A stretch of 19,903 nt of DNA from Bryobacterales bacterium (GTDB lineage Bacteria; Acidobacteriota; Terriglobia; Bryobacterales; Bryobacteraceae). A program made the position numbers and the translations under genes. The notes beneath the pieces are model-generated. The model had not been told where the DNA came from, did no database searches, and worked only from the letters and a program-made list of their open reading frames with translations. This document shows, one piece after another, positions 1 through 8,091 of this stretch (positions are counted from its first letter, which is position 1; each line of letters opens with the position of its first letter). The stretch spans positions 1 through 19,903 of the forward strand of contig JAEUQE010000177.1 of NCBI GenBank assembly GCA_016789785.1, given 5' to 3'.

Positions 1-276
1 AGACACGCCGGTACGGCTCGCGCAGTTCACCAGAACATCGATGCTCGAAAATGTTTCGGCGGCGCGATTCACCATGTCTGCAATGTCGCTGGCCGAACGC
101 AGATCGGCACGCAGCCAAAGCACCTCCGCGCCAGTTAGAGCATGCTTCGCGCGTTCCGCGTGCGCCTCCTCCAGATACGCGATGGCGAGCCGTGCACTGC
201 GCGCGGCGAACCATTGTGCCGTGGCGAGCCCGATGCCCGTGGCGCCTCCCGTTATCAGCACAGTCTTCGAGTTCAT
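1..276 (-). CDS. Short-chain dehydrogenase/reductase (SDR), C-terminus outside window
   Basis: The first 92 codons of an SDR oxidoreductase, running off the left edge. The ATG at 276 gives MNSKTVLITGGATGIGLATA, which holds the Rossmann nucleotide-binding motif TGxxxGIG (residues 9-16) right after the first beta strand. Further on, LRADL (near 60) and DVLVNCAS (near 84) match the acidic residue that contacts adenine and the NNAG-like motif; here the latter is reduced to NCAS. The catalytic Ser-Tyr-Lys lies beyond the edge, so the substrate cannot be judged. The gene starts 5 bp after the stop of the PLP enzyme gene on the same strand and is probably the last visible member of that operon. SDR identity is firm from the nucleotide-binding half; the reaction is unknown. 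Confidence 0.88.
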   Translation of the reverse strand, partial: MNSKTVLITGGATGIGLATAQWFAARSARLAIAYLEEAHAERAKHALTGAEVLWLRADLRSASDIADMVNRAAETFSSIDVLVNCASRTGVS

Positions 277-281
277 GAGCT

Positions 282-1292
282 TCAGGCCGTCCACTGTTTC
301 AGAGCCCTCAAAACATCCTCCGCGGCGATCAACGGCGACTCCGCACCGCTTGCGATCGCCTCCATGGATGCGGCGTCTTTCGATCCGTGGCCGGTCACGA
401 GGCAAACCGAACGTTCCCCGCGCCCAATCGCTCCGTCGCGCACCGCCCGCCAGTAGCCCGCCAACGCCGTGGCGCCCGCGGGCTCGCAGTAGATTCCTTC
501 CTGCCGCACCAGATCCCGCTGCGCCCGATAGACCTCTTCATCCGTGACGCCGATCGCACAGCCACCACCTTCGCGCAGCAAGCGAAGTGCGAGGCTTGCA
601 TCGATATCAAAGGGCACCGAGAGGCCGCTGATCCGCGTGGTGCTCGTAACGGGTTCGATGACGTCACGCCCCGCGCGCACCGCGTTGAGCAGCGTGGGGC
701 AGCCTTCTGGTTGCACCGCATGCAATCGCGGACGCCGGGACTCACCTGCGAATCCACGGCACACGGCTGCAAAGAGTCCGCCACCGCCCACAGGCACGAA
801 GACATGCTCAACGCCGGCGAGTTGATGCGCGATCTCCGCCGCAATCGTCTGCACGCCGGCCATTCCGATGGGACAGTAGGCAAACGCTGAGACCACCAGC
901 GCTGCTTTGCCCGAGTGCACGAATTCGTTCAAGCAACCGAAGACCTGTTGCGTGGTTTCGCCCGACGTGACGAAGCCGGGAACACGCACCACGATGGCGC
1001 CATGCGCGCGCATCTGCGTCAGCTTGCCGGCGGGCGCATCGGCGTTGACGAGAATCACGCAACGTAGCCCGTATCGCGCACAGTAGGCGGCAAGCGCGGA
1101 CCCGGTATTCCCCGACGATGTCGCCACACAAACGCGCCGCCCTTCGGAGATCACTCTTGTCAATTCCGCCGCGATGAAGCGGTCCTTGTAAGACCCCGAT
1201 GGATTCGTGGTTTCGAGCTTGAAGAACACCTCGCCTGGAGCGATTCGCCGGCTTTCGACCAGCGGCGTGTTGCCTTCCCCCATGGTCACCAT
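282..1292 (-). CDS. PLP-dependent fold-type II enzyme, threonine synthase/threonine dehydratase-like
   Basis: A cytoplasmic enzyme of about 336 aa in the tryptophan-synthase-beta (fold type II) family. NPSGSYKDR (residues 30-38) carries the PLP lysine K36, TSSGNTG (near 62-68) is the substrate/asparagine loop, and PVGGGGLFAA is the glycine loop that holds the PLP phosphate. NPSGSYKDR is closest to threonine synthases (NPTGSFKDR), but the protein is shorter than a typical ThrC and has no recognisable regulatory domain, so dehydratase, threonine synthase or diaminopropionate-type activity are all possible. I prefer the ATG at 1292, 2 bp after the stop of the aldo/keto reductase gene; a TTG at 1310 would overlap that gene by 16 bp and add METEVA. 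A GGAG lies about 12 nt before the ATG. Its place in the amidase operon suggests amino-acid or amine catabolism, which is inference. Confidence 0.85.
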   Translation of the reverse strand: MVTMGEGNTPLVESRRIAPGEVFFKLETTNPSGSYKDRFIAAELTRVISEGRRVCVATSSGNTGSALAAYCARYGLRCVILVNADAPAGKLTQMRAHGAIVVRVPGFVTSGETTQQVFGCLNEFVHSGKAALVVSAFAYCPIGMAGVQTIAAEIAHQLAGVEHVFVPVGGGGLFAAVCRGFAGESRRPRLHAVQPEGCPTLLNAVRAGRDVIEPVTSTTRISGLSVPFDIDASLALRLLREGGGCAIGVTDEEVYRAQRDLVRQEGIYCEPAGATALAGYWRAVRDGAIGRGERSVCLVTGHGSKDAASMEAIASGAESPLIAAEDVLRALKQWTA

Positions 1293-1294
1293 CG

Positions 1295-2218
1295 CTACTT
1301 CTGTCTCCAATGCGCGGGGCTGAGTTGCTGTTCATCCAGCATCTCCATGGCCTCGATCCCCTGAATCCACTCCGGCGGCAGCGGTCCGCGTGAGGCCCAT
1401 TCGATCGCCAGTTCGATCTCGTCAATCGACGTCGCGCCTGACAATGCACACAGTGCACGCGAATCGCTCCAGACGTAGCGGTAGGCGAGCTCAGGAAGAG
1501 AGATCCCACCGCGAAGCGCCATCGATTCGAGACGCCGCGCTTGTTCCTTCAGCGGATGCAAGCTTTCGTCGAGGTTCGCATAGCGGCTGGTGAGCGCGCC
1601 CTTCAACAGCACGGAACGCACCAGCAGGCCGCACTCGCTTTGCACGGCTGCCGGTAGAAGGTGGGTCCGCACGCGCCGGTCGAGCGCGTTATACGCCACC
1701 TGCACCACTTCGTAATGCCCTTGCCGCATAGCATTCATGGCCACCGCATCGCCGTAGACCGACACGCCGAGATAGCGGATCAAACCTCGTTGCCTGCAGG
1801 AAAGCAATGCTTCGGTGGTGGCCGGATCGGGCACTTGATCCTGGGGCTTGCAGTGGATCTGCACAATGTCCAACACGTCCGTTCGCAGCGCGCGCAGGCT
1901 GGTTTCGATGCTTTCGCGCACGAGCTGCGGCTCGCCCGGGGATGCCATCACTTTGGTCGCCAGCACAAACTCCTTACGCCGTGCGCCGATCGCTTCGCCG
2001 ATGATCTCTTCGCTTTCGCCATACGCACGGGCCGTGTCGATGAGCGTGACACCGAGATCGAGCGCGCGCGCCAATAGACGCGCCGCGGAGGCACGATCGG
2101 GCCGCAACACTCTGCCCGGCTCAGGGATTCCGTATTCCAACCCGAGAGCGACGGTCCCAAGCGCAAGCTTCGACACCTGCAATCCGGTGCGCCCCAACAC
2201 GACGCGATCCACTGTCAC
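1295..2218 (-). CDS. Aldo/keto reductase
   Basis: A protein of 307 aa with an AKR (beta/alpha)8 layout, expected to be a cytosolic NADPH-dependent oxidoreductase. The N-terminus LGRTGLQVSKLALGT is typical of the family. The tetrad is visible: D61 in LIDTARAYGES, Y66, K89 in VLATKV and H122 in VQIHCKPQD. The start is GTG at 2218, chosen because GGAGAG sits 9 nt upstream and the family alignment begins there; no in-frame ATG is close. The gene begins 29 bp after the amidase stop, and its stop abuts the start of the PLP enzyme gene. This subgroup often acts on sugars or small aldehydes; the substrate here is unknown. Nothing appears broken. Confidence 0.92.
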   Translation of the reverse strand: MTVDRVVLGRTGLQVSKLALGTVALGLEYGIPEPGRVLRPDRASAARLLARALDLGVTLIDTARAYGESEEIIGEAIGARRKEFVLATKVMASPGEPQLVRESIETSLRALRTDVLDIVQIHCKPQDQVPDPATTEALLSCRQRGLIRYLGVSVYGDAVAMNAMRQGHYEVVQVAYNALDRRVRTHLLPAAVQSECGLLVRSVLLKGALTSRYANLDESLHPLKEQARRLESMALRGGISLPELAYRYVWSDSRALCALSGATSIDEIELAIEWASRGPLPPEWIQGIEAMEMLDEQQLSPAHWRQK

Positions 2219-2247
2219 GATGTTCTTCTCTCCATGCTTCAGATGCC

Positions 2248-3792
2248 TCAGGGAACGCTGAGTGGCGGAGTGGATGCCGGCGGCCTGCGATGGCGCGTTG
2301 CGTGTTCGTAGGCGTAAGCGAGCCTGATCAAACGCGCCTCGCTCCAGGGTCTTCCGTAGATTGTCATGCCGGCCGGCAACACACTTCGCGTATAGCCCAT
2401 TGGTACGTTGATGGCGGGGAAGCCCGTCACTGGCGAAAAGAACTGGCTGTTATCGCCATGCGGTGTATTCAGATCGCCAATGAGTCGCGGCGGATTGCTC
2501 CACGTCGGATAGACGAAGGCATCGAGCTTCCAGCGGTCCATGGTTTTCAAAACAGCATCGCGCACCCTTTGGCGATACTCCATCTCCGCTTTGCAGGCAG
2601 CCGACTCAGGCCCGTTCGCAGTGCCCTTCTCCGCGGCTTCCAAACGCGCCTGCACATTCGGATGAAAGCGTTTCGAACGGAGGATGGCCGCAAGATCCGC
2701 GAACGGCACTTGCCCGTTGCGCGCCGCCAGGAATCGATTCAGATCGTACTTGAAACCCATGCACGGCCCCGCATCCGTGTTTCGGCGAATTCCATCGAGC
2801 CCGTCCACCACCGCCGGATCCACAATCCGCGCACCCGCCCGGCGCAGATCTTCCACCGCGATCTGAAACACGCGCACGATTTCCGGATCCGTGGAAGCAC
2901 GTTCATAAGCCTGCCGCAGAACGCCGATGGTTGCGCCACGCAGACCATCACGGTCGAGCGCCGCAAGATAGTCTTCGCGTGGCCGCGACTTCGCCGCCGC
3001 AGTCACCGGATCACGATCATCCGGCCCCGCGATCACTTGAAACACGCGCACCGCGTCTTCCACCGTTCTCGCCATGGGACCGGCGATGTCCGCGATCAGG
3101 CTCAGCGGGAACACGCCCGAACGGCTGGTCAAGCCCATGGTCGACCGGATGCCCACCAGCGCTTGATGCGAGGAGGGGCCTCGAATCGAGTTGCCGGTAT
3201 CGGTGCCAAGGCCCACCAGGCCGAAGCTTGCCGCCACCGCCGCCGCCGTGCCTCCGCTCGATCCCGCGGTTACACGATTCAACGCATAAGGATTGCGCGA
3301 GTAGCCGGGTAGGATCGAACTCACCGTTTCGTAGGGACTGAAGGCCCATTCGGCCATGTTCGATTTCGCGAGCACGAGCGCGCCCGCCTCTTTGATGCGT
3401 TTCACTTGATGTGCATCTTCGGCCGCGATGTAGCCCTCAAACGCAAGTGCGCCGTTCGCGCTCTGCAAGCCGGCAGTTTCGAAGTTGTCCTTCACGATCA
3501 CGGGGACGCAGTGGAGCGGGCCTGTGAGCCCTGCCGTTGCGAAACGCGCATCGAACTCGGCCGCCTGCTTTTCGGCATCGCGATTCCGCACAACCAAGGC
3601 ATTCAACGCAGGCCCGTTCTGATCGTAAGCTTCGATGCGCCGCAGGTATTGCCGCACGAGTTCACGGCACGTGAGACGCCCGCTCTTCATCGCAGCGTGC
3701 GCTTCAGCGATCGTCGCCTCGGTTACCTCAAACGAAGCCGTCGGCTGAGCGTACACCAACGGAGCGAGCAGGAACAGCAGGGCGCGAGTCAC
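2248..3792 (-). CDS. Secreted amidase (amidase signature family)
   Basis: A 514-aa amidase-signature hydrolase that breaks C-N amide bonds with a Ser-cisSer-Lys triad. The visible residues are K101 in VPVIVKDNFETAG, the serine pair in TAGSSGGTAAAVAAS (S178/S179), and nucleophile S202 in GTDTGNSIRGPSS. The usual GGSIRxPA is GNSIRGPS here, a small variation beside the nucleophile. Residues 1-15 (MTRALLFLLAPLVYAQ) form a signal peptide, so it is probably exported, unlike GatA. I prefer the GTG at 3792 because it starts exactly at this signal peptide; a TTG at 3831 would add 13 charged residues before it. There is no Shine-Dalgarno, but a TACAAT box lies 6 nt before the GTG, so the mRNA may be leaderless. 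First gene of the amidase-AKR-PLP-SDR run. Confidence 0.93.
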   Translation of the reverse strand: MTRALLFLLAPLVYAQPTASFEVTEATIAEAHAAMKSGRLTCRELVRQYLRRIEAYDQNGPALNALVVRNRDAEKQAAEFDARFATAGLTGPLHCVPVIVKDNFETAGLQSANGALAFEGYIAAEDAHQVKRIKEAGALVLAKSNMAEWAFSPYETVSSILPGYSRNPYALNRVTAGSSGGTAAAVAASFGLVGLGTDTGNSIRGPSSHQALVGIRSTMGLTSRSGVFPLSLIADIAGPMARTVEDAVRVFQVIAGPDDRDPVTAAAKSRPREDYLAALDRDGLRGATIGVLRQAYERASTDPEIVRVFQIAVEDLRRAGARIVDPAVVDGLDGIRRNTDAGPCMGFKYDLNRFLAARNGQVPFADLAAILRSKRFHPNVQARLEAAEKGTANGPESAACKAEMEYRQRVRDAVLKTMDRWKLDAFVYPTWSNPPRLIGDLNTPHGDNSQFFSPVTGFPAINVPMGYTRSVLPAGMTIYGRPWSEARLIRLAYAYEHATRHRRPPASTPPLSVP

Positions 3793-3798
3793 TTGATC

Positions 3799-3804
3799 AT
3801 TGTA
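3799..3804 (-). promoter_or_regulatory. Candidate -10 box (TACAAT) giving a leaderless amidase transcript
   Basis: On the minus strand TACAAT is followed by GATCAA and then the GTG at 3792. A TANNNT box 6 nt before the start codon, with no ribosome binding site, is the usual pattern for leaderless transcripts. No convincing -35 box was found at 16-18 bp. Confidence 0.35.
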
Positions 3805-4188
3805 CGATCGAGATCGCCATGCGCGATTCAAGCCCCCGCCTTCGTGCGTCAGTCAATCGCCTCCGCACGCGATGTCATGTTGGGCCATATCTTGACTCCG
3901 GGGACACACCCCGGTACGGTGGTCTTACGGACGTGAGGTGAGTGAGCGCTGCGCGGCAAAGAGGGCTGGCGGTCGCCGGTACAGTGCGCGCCGGATCTGA
4001 TGGCGGCGCTGCTCGCTCAAGAGGCCGGCAGGAAAGCTCCATGAACACTTCATCGCGCGCGCACGGCCTACGACCGTGCACCCGAAACACGGCAGGAACT
4101 TGCAAGACGATCCATCTGGCGATCGCCGGCCACCTTCAGAAAGCTCCCGAATGAACGTGGCCTGAAAGCGCGCGTTACCGGGATGCCG
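3805..4188. other. Non-coding stretch between amidase and TonB-receptor genes
   Basis: About 380 bp without a gene I can support. Open frames here are short and look like nothing known. One clear hairpin lies at 3898-3914 (CCGGGG, loop ACACA, CCCCGG) within the phrase TTGACTCCGGGGACACACCC; it has no T-tract. The stretch is upstream of the amidase gene and downstream of the receptor gene. Confidence 0.5.
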
Positions 4189-7100
4189 TCAGAAGAACAA
4201 CTTCAGTGCGAAGCGGAACTGACGCTCCGTCGGTTGCGCGCCCGTGATCTCCGTGAAGCCTCCGAGGTTCGTGATCTCGCCGGCCGCATTCCGCGTTGCC
4301 GACGACGCCGTCGCCCCGGGATTATTGAACGCCGGGGTGTTCGAGAGGTTGAACGCCTCGGCGCGGAACTGCAGCTTGAAGCGCTCCGTGAGTGGGAAGT
4401 CGCGGAAGATACTCGCATCCAGATTCGTCTGGCCGGGTCCGCGCACAATATTGCGGCCCGAGTTTCCGAAACGCACCTGCGTCACAGGCAGGAACGCATA
4501 TGGATCGAACCACGAGTTGCCGCGCCCCACGCCGCCGAGAATCGCGACCTCCGGCTTCACCTGATCGGCCGTCTGTGTCGCGCCCGCCGCGTTCAAGCTC
4601 GCATTCGATGTGCCCACCGTGAACGCCGTACCCGTGATCTTGCTCAGGATTCCGTTGATCTGCCAGTTGCCGGCGATCCGGCTCGCCACACCTTCGGTTG
4701 CGAACCGCTTCCCTCTGCCGAAAGGAAGATTGTAGACACCATACATCTGGAAGTTGTGCGTGCGATCGAAGCCTGCAACGGCGCGGTTGCGGTCCCACAA
4801 TTCCGGCTGATGCCAGCTCAGTCCCGAATCGTTGTTATCCGCAAACGAAATCGCTTTCGACCATGTGTACGTCACGCCCACCATGCCGCCGTCGGCAAAC
4901 TGGCGGCGCAGTTGATTCTGGAAGCCGTTGTAGTTCGACGTACCGAACGGCTCATAGATATTGACGTCCGCGGTGCGTCCCCAGCGCTGTCCCAGCACGC
5001 GGCCAACGCCCGTGCCCTGCCCCGGCAGCGAATAGTTCAAGTTGCGAATCGCAGTCTGGCGAATGGCGCGTGTCGCGACATAGGAGGACTGCAGGTTGAA
5101 TCCCAAGCCGAGCTCTCGCTGGATGCTAAAATTCCAGCTTTGGAAATAGCCGCGGCGATAATCCGTCGGCCACGTGACCGTACCCACCGTGCGCGGAATC
5201 GCAATCGCTCCACTGTTCAAGTCAGGCACCACCACGGCAGGAATGCCCGTGCGGAACGAGCCTGCCGCTTCGAACGTGCTCGGCGCGTTGAACTGCGAAG
5301 ACACGGTCGCGGGATAGGAATCGCGCATGCGGCGGAACGAATCCGGATCAATGGAGATGCCGTAGCCGGCGCGCAACACCGTCTTGTCATTTGCGCGATA
5401 CGCCAAGCCGAAGCGAGGCGCCACCTGAAGCCGCGGCACCTTCACGCCCGTGTCCGTTGGCGTGTTGCCAAGACCGCCGATCAACACCAGGTCCGTGTTG
5501 GGATCGTAGCGCTCACCACCCCGATGATCTCGCGTCGCGAAAGGATAGCGCTCAAAACGCGCACCGTAGTTCAAGGTCAGCTTGCGCGTCACCTGCCATT
5601 GATCGCGAGCATAGAAGCCCCATCCCGGCATGCGCACGGCCGCGGGATTGATGTACTGTACGTCCTTGCCCATCGAGTTCGGCAGACCGAGCAGGAAGTC
5701 GGCGAAGCCGTTGAATTGCCCCGGAGCGACGCCGCCTCGCAACGACGTCACGCCACCGGTAAGATTGAACCCACCGCGAGGACCGAACGCCGCTTGCGGT
5801 TGAAAATGGTTAATCGTGTAATAGGTGTACTCGCCGCCGAAACGGAAGTTATGTGCACCGCGGATATAGCTCAGGTTGCCCGCAACCACCCACTGGTTGT
5901 CGCGGAACAGGAACGGATTCGACACGTTCGGATTGCCGAAAGCAGAGACGCCGGAAACGTTGAAGCGCGGGTAGCCGCCCTGCAAACGGTCGGCGCCATT
6001 CGTGCCCGGAATCTGCAGTTCGTCGAGCCCGTAGTTCTTGTCGATGTCGACGTTGATCGAACCCAGCCGCTGACGTGTGAAGCCAATCGTCGCGTCCGCC
6101 AGCAAACGGGGCGTGATCGTGTAAGTGCCACCAACCGACGCCGACTGGATGCGGCCCGGCGACGTACCCGGCTGCCCACCTGCGATCGCGTTGCCACCTG
6201 CCGGACCCAGCGCCGGCGGATCGAAAATGTCGCTCGGCGAAAGACTGTAGCGAACAAACACTGAGGACTTCTCGTTGGGGTTGTAGTTCACCTTGAAGTC
6301 GAAGTTGTCGCGATTGAACTGGTAGCTCCCCGCGGCGAAGTAGTTGTTCGGATACGTGGTCTGATTCGGAGCCGGCAGCAGCGCGTTCATCCGTTGCGCC
6401 GCCAGATCAATGCGGCTTGCGGGGATCATCTGATTCGGGAACAACTGGCGCGCGGAACCGTCCTGATTGCCGGTGCGCGGGTCATAGATCTGCGAGATCG
6501 CCGTCGGCACGGGAAGTGTTGAGAAATCTCCGCGGCGCATGGCCTCGGTCGGCACGGTTTGAAACACCGACCGGAATTCCCGCCGTACCGTGCGCTCCCA
6601 ATCCGTGAAGAAGAATAGCTTGTTCCTCTTGATGGGGCCGCCGAACGTGTAGCCCCCCTGATTGAGAATGTTCTTCGGAATGCCGTTGGTCGGGTTGAAG
6701 AAGTTGCGGGCGCGCATCGCGGAGTTCGTATGGAACCAGTGTGCGGTGCCATGATAATCATTCGTGCCCGACTTGATCGATACGTTGATCGCCGATCCGC
6801 CGGCCATTCCCTGCTCCGCATCGAATGAGTTCGACACAATGTTCACAGCTTCCACCGCGTCCACCGGCGGTACATACGCCACAATGTGCGGCAGCCACGG
6901 GTACGATACGGTGGCGCCATCCAGCCTCGTGTTGTTGTTCGAGTAGGAAGCTCCATTCACGTTGGTTCCAAGCGCACGTTGCGGATTGCCCGCATCCGAG
7001 TGGAGTTCCGCGGGCGGCGAAAAGCCCGGCAGGATCTTATAAAGCGCCTGCCAGTTACGGCCCGCATTGCCCGTGAATGGGAGATTCGCCATCTGCGTCT

Positions 7101-7527
7101 GCTGCAACTGATGGCTGACCTCGGCGCGATCGGTCTGCATCACCACGGCCGCCGCTCCCGATACGGTGATCGCTTCGGTGACCTGTGCAACTTGCAGTGT
7201 GATGTCAACGCGCCGGACCGCGTTCGTGGCAATCTCCACGCGCTCCTGAATCACCGTGCGGAACGATGGCGCCGTATAGGTGACCTTATACACACCCGCT
7301 TGAAGATCGTTGAAGGAGTAGGAACCCGCGGCGTCGGTCAACGCGGAACGCGACACGCCCGTTCCGGTGTTGACCGCTTCCACCTTCGCATTGGGCACCG
7401 CGGCTCCGGACGGATCTGTCACATTCCCGGTCAGCGATCCGTAGAGTACCTGCGCTTTCACAGGCGCGGTGAAGAGTGTGAGTGCGCACAGAAACAGTGC
7501 GGCGGCAAGCATTCGAGTCAAGAACAT
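4189..7527 (-). CDS. Oar-like TonB-dependent outer-membrane receptor with carboxypeptidase-regulatory-like domain
   Basis: 1112 aa. Residues 1-26 are a signal peptide ending VKAQ. Residues about 28-112 form a carboxypeptidase-regulatory-like (CnaB/Ig-type) domain (GSLTGNVTDPSGAAVPNAKV, then DAAGSYSFNDLQAGVYKVTY). A plug-like region follows (near 130-240), then a long beta-barrel with many aromatic/glycine strands. The protein ends ALKLFF, the C-terminal aromatic signal of outer-membrane barrels. Length and order match the very large Oar-like receptors that are expanded in Acidobacteria and usually thought to import oligosaccharides or other large solutes; the ligand is unknown here. The ATG at 7527 has AAGGGG 6 nt upstream. 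An extended -10 (TGATAGAAT) overlaps the stop of the preceding gene, so it probably has its own promoter as well as possible readthrough. Confidence 0.95.
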   Translation of the reverse strand: MFLTRMLAAALFLCALTLFTAPVKAQVLYGSLTGNVTDPSGAAVPNAKVEAVNTGTGVSRSALTDAAGSYSFNDLQAGVYKVTYTAPSFRTVIQERVEIATNAVRRVDITLQVAQVTEAITVSGAAAVVMQTDRAEVSHQLQQTQMANLPFTGNAGRNWQALYKILPGFSPPAELHSDAGNPQRALGTNVNGASYSNNNTRLDGATVSYPWLPHIVAYVPPVDAVEAVNIVSNSFDAEQGMAGGSAINVSIKSGTNDYHGTAHWFHTNSAMRARNFFNPTNGIPKNILNQGGYTFGGPIKRNKLFFFTDWERTVRREFRSVFQTVPTEAMRRGDFSTLPVPTAISQIYDPRTGNQDGSARQLFPNQMIPASRIDLAAQRMNALLPAPNQTTYPNNYFAAGSYQFNRDNFDFKVNYNPNEKSSVFVRYSLSPSDIFDPPALGPAGGNAIAGGQPGTSPGRIQSASVGGTYTITPRLLADATIGFTRQRLGSINVDIDKNYGLDELQIPGTNGADRLQGGYPRFNVSGVSAFGNPNVSNPFLFRDNQWVVAGNLSYIRGAHNFRFGGEYTYYTINHFQPQAAFGPRGGFNLTGGVTSLRGGVAPGQFNGFADFLLGLPNSMGKDVQYINPAAVRMPGWGFYARDQWQVTRKLTLNYGARFERYPFATRDHRGGERYDPNTDLVLIGGLGNTPTDTGVKVPRLQVAPRFGLAYRANDKTVLRAGYGISIDPDSFRRMRDSYPATVSSQFNAPSTFEAAGSFRTGIPAVVVPDLNSGAIAIPRTVGTVTWPTDYRRGYFQSWNFSIQRELGLGFNLQSSYVATRAIRQTAIRNLNYSLPGQGTGVGRVLGQRWGRTADVNIYEPFGTSNYNGFQNQLRRQFADGGMVGVTYTWSKAISFADNNDSGLSWHQPELWDRNRAVAGFDRTHNFQMYGVYNLPFGRGKRFATEGVASRIAGNWQINGILSKITGTAFTVGTSNASLNAAGATQTADQVKPEVAILGGVGRGNSWFDPYAFLPVTQVRFGNSGRNIVRGPGQTNLDASIFRDFPLTERFKLQFRAEAFNLSNTPAFNNPGATASSATRNAAGEITNLGGFTEITGAQPTERQFRFALKLFF

Positions 7528-7563
7528 GGACTGCCCCTTGGTGGATTCGCGAGCTTTGAGGAG

Positions 7564-7572
7564 ATTCTATCA
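7564..7572 (-). promoter_or_regulatory. Candidate extended -10 promoter for the TonB-receptor gene
   Basis: On the minus strand TGATAGAAT fits TGnTAnnnT and lies about 37 nt before the receptor ATG. Its TGA is also the stop codon of the upstream gene. No matching -35 box is visible, as is common for extended -10 promoters. Confidence 0.35.
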
Positions 7573-8091
7573 GACGCGCGAGGAAGCCGCGCGCCACAAC
7601 TTGCGGCCGGCAACGAAGGTAATGGCGAAGAATATCCCGAGGCTCGATCCGATCACCACCATCCGCCGCTCCCGCGATAGTGTGCGAACCTTCACGGGCG
7701 CCACATCGTAGGTGAGTGCACCTTCCAATTTCACCGTCGCCGCGATCTGCAATTGCTGCCGGTTGTCCACGATCAGCACATACTCGCCCGGAGTCTCCAG
7801 ATGCTTCCGCAGCGTGCCCGCGGTTTCAAACGGCGTCTCCACCATCGCCTCATACTCCTGGCCTGACCGGAAGCGCTCCTCCTCGCTGCGAGGAAGCAGG
7901 ATCAGCCTCACGCGGCCCGGATTGCTGCCTACACGAAAGCCCACTTCCACGGTGCCTGGACGATTCTTCACCACGAATCGCAATGCCTTGAAGTCGGATG
8001 CGGGAACGGTCACCACACGGTTGATCCCCGCCTGCCCGTCTTCCGCGCTCAGCCCCGCCGCCGCCAAAAGCAAGGCTAAAATGAGAATCAT
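7570..8091 (-). CDS. Hypothetical secreted protein with C-terminal membrane anchor
   Basis: 173 aa and not recognised as a named family. Residues 1-16 (MILILALLLAAAGLSA) are a signal peptide. The body (20-140) is rich in beta-strand pattern, including RFVVKNRPGTVEVGFRV, RVRLILLPRSEEERF and TPGEYVLIVDN, which is suggestive of a small beta-sandwich. Residues 144-162 (MVVIGSSLGIFFAITFVAG) form one membrane helix, followed by a basic tail (RKLWRAASSRV), so most of the protein should face the periplasm. The ATG at 8091 is chosen because the signal peptide begins there. It is divergent from the DoxX-like gene, and the two start codons overlap. It may share transcripts with the TonB receptor 42 bp downstream. 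Confidence 0.75.
   Translation of the reverse strand: MILILALLLAAAGLSAEDGQAGINRVVTVPASDFKALRFVVKNRPGTVEVGFRVGSNPGRVRLILLPRSEEERFRSGQEYEAMVETPFETAGTLRKHLETPGEYVLIVDNRQQLQIAATVKLEGALTYDVAPVKVRTLSRERRMVVIGSSLGIFFAITFVAGRKLWRAASSRV

Noticed and set aside
3875..4154. Short open frames on both strands between the amidase and receptor genes
   Set aside because: None has a family motif, a ribosome binding site or a protein-like composition.
4183..6264. A 693-codon open frame on the plus strand opposite the TonB receptor
   Set aside because: It is a shadow of the receptor gene: arginine/alanine-rich, no family motif, and the minus strand has a signal peptide, domain order and a barrel-type C-terminus.
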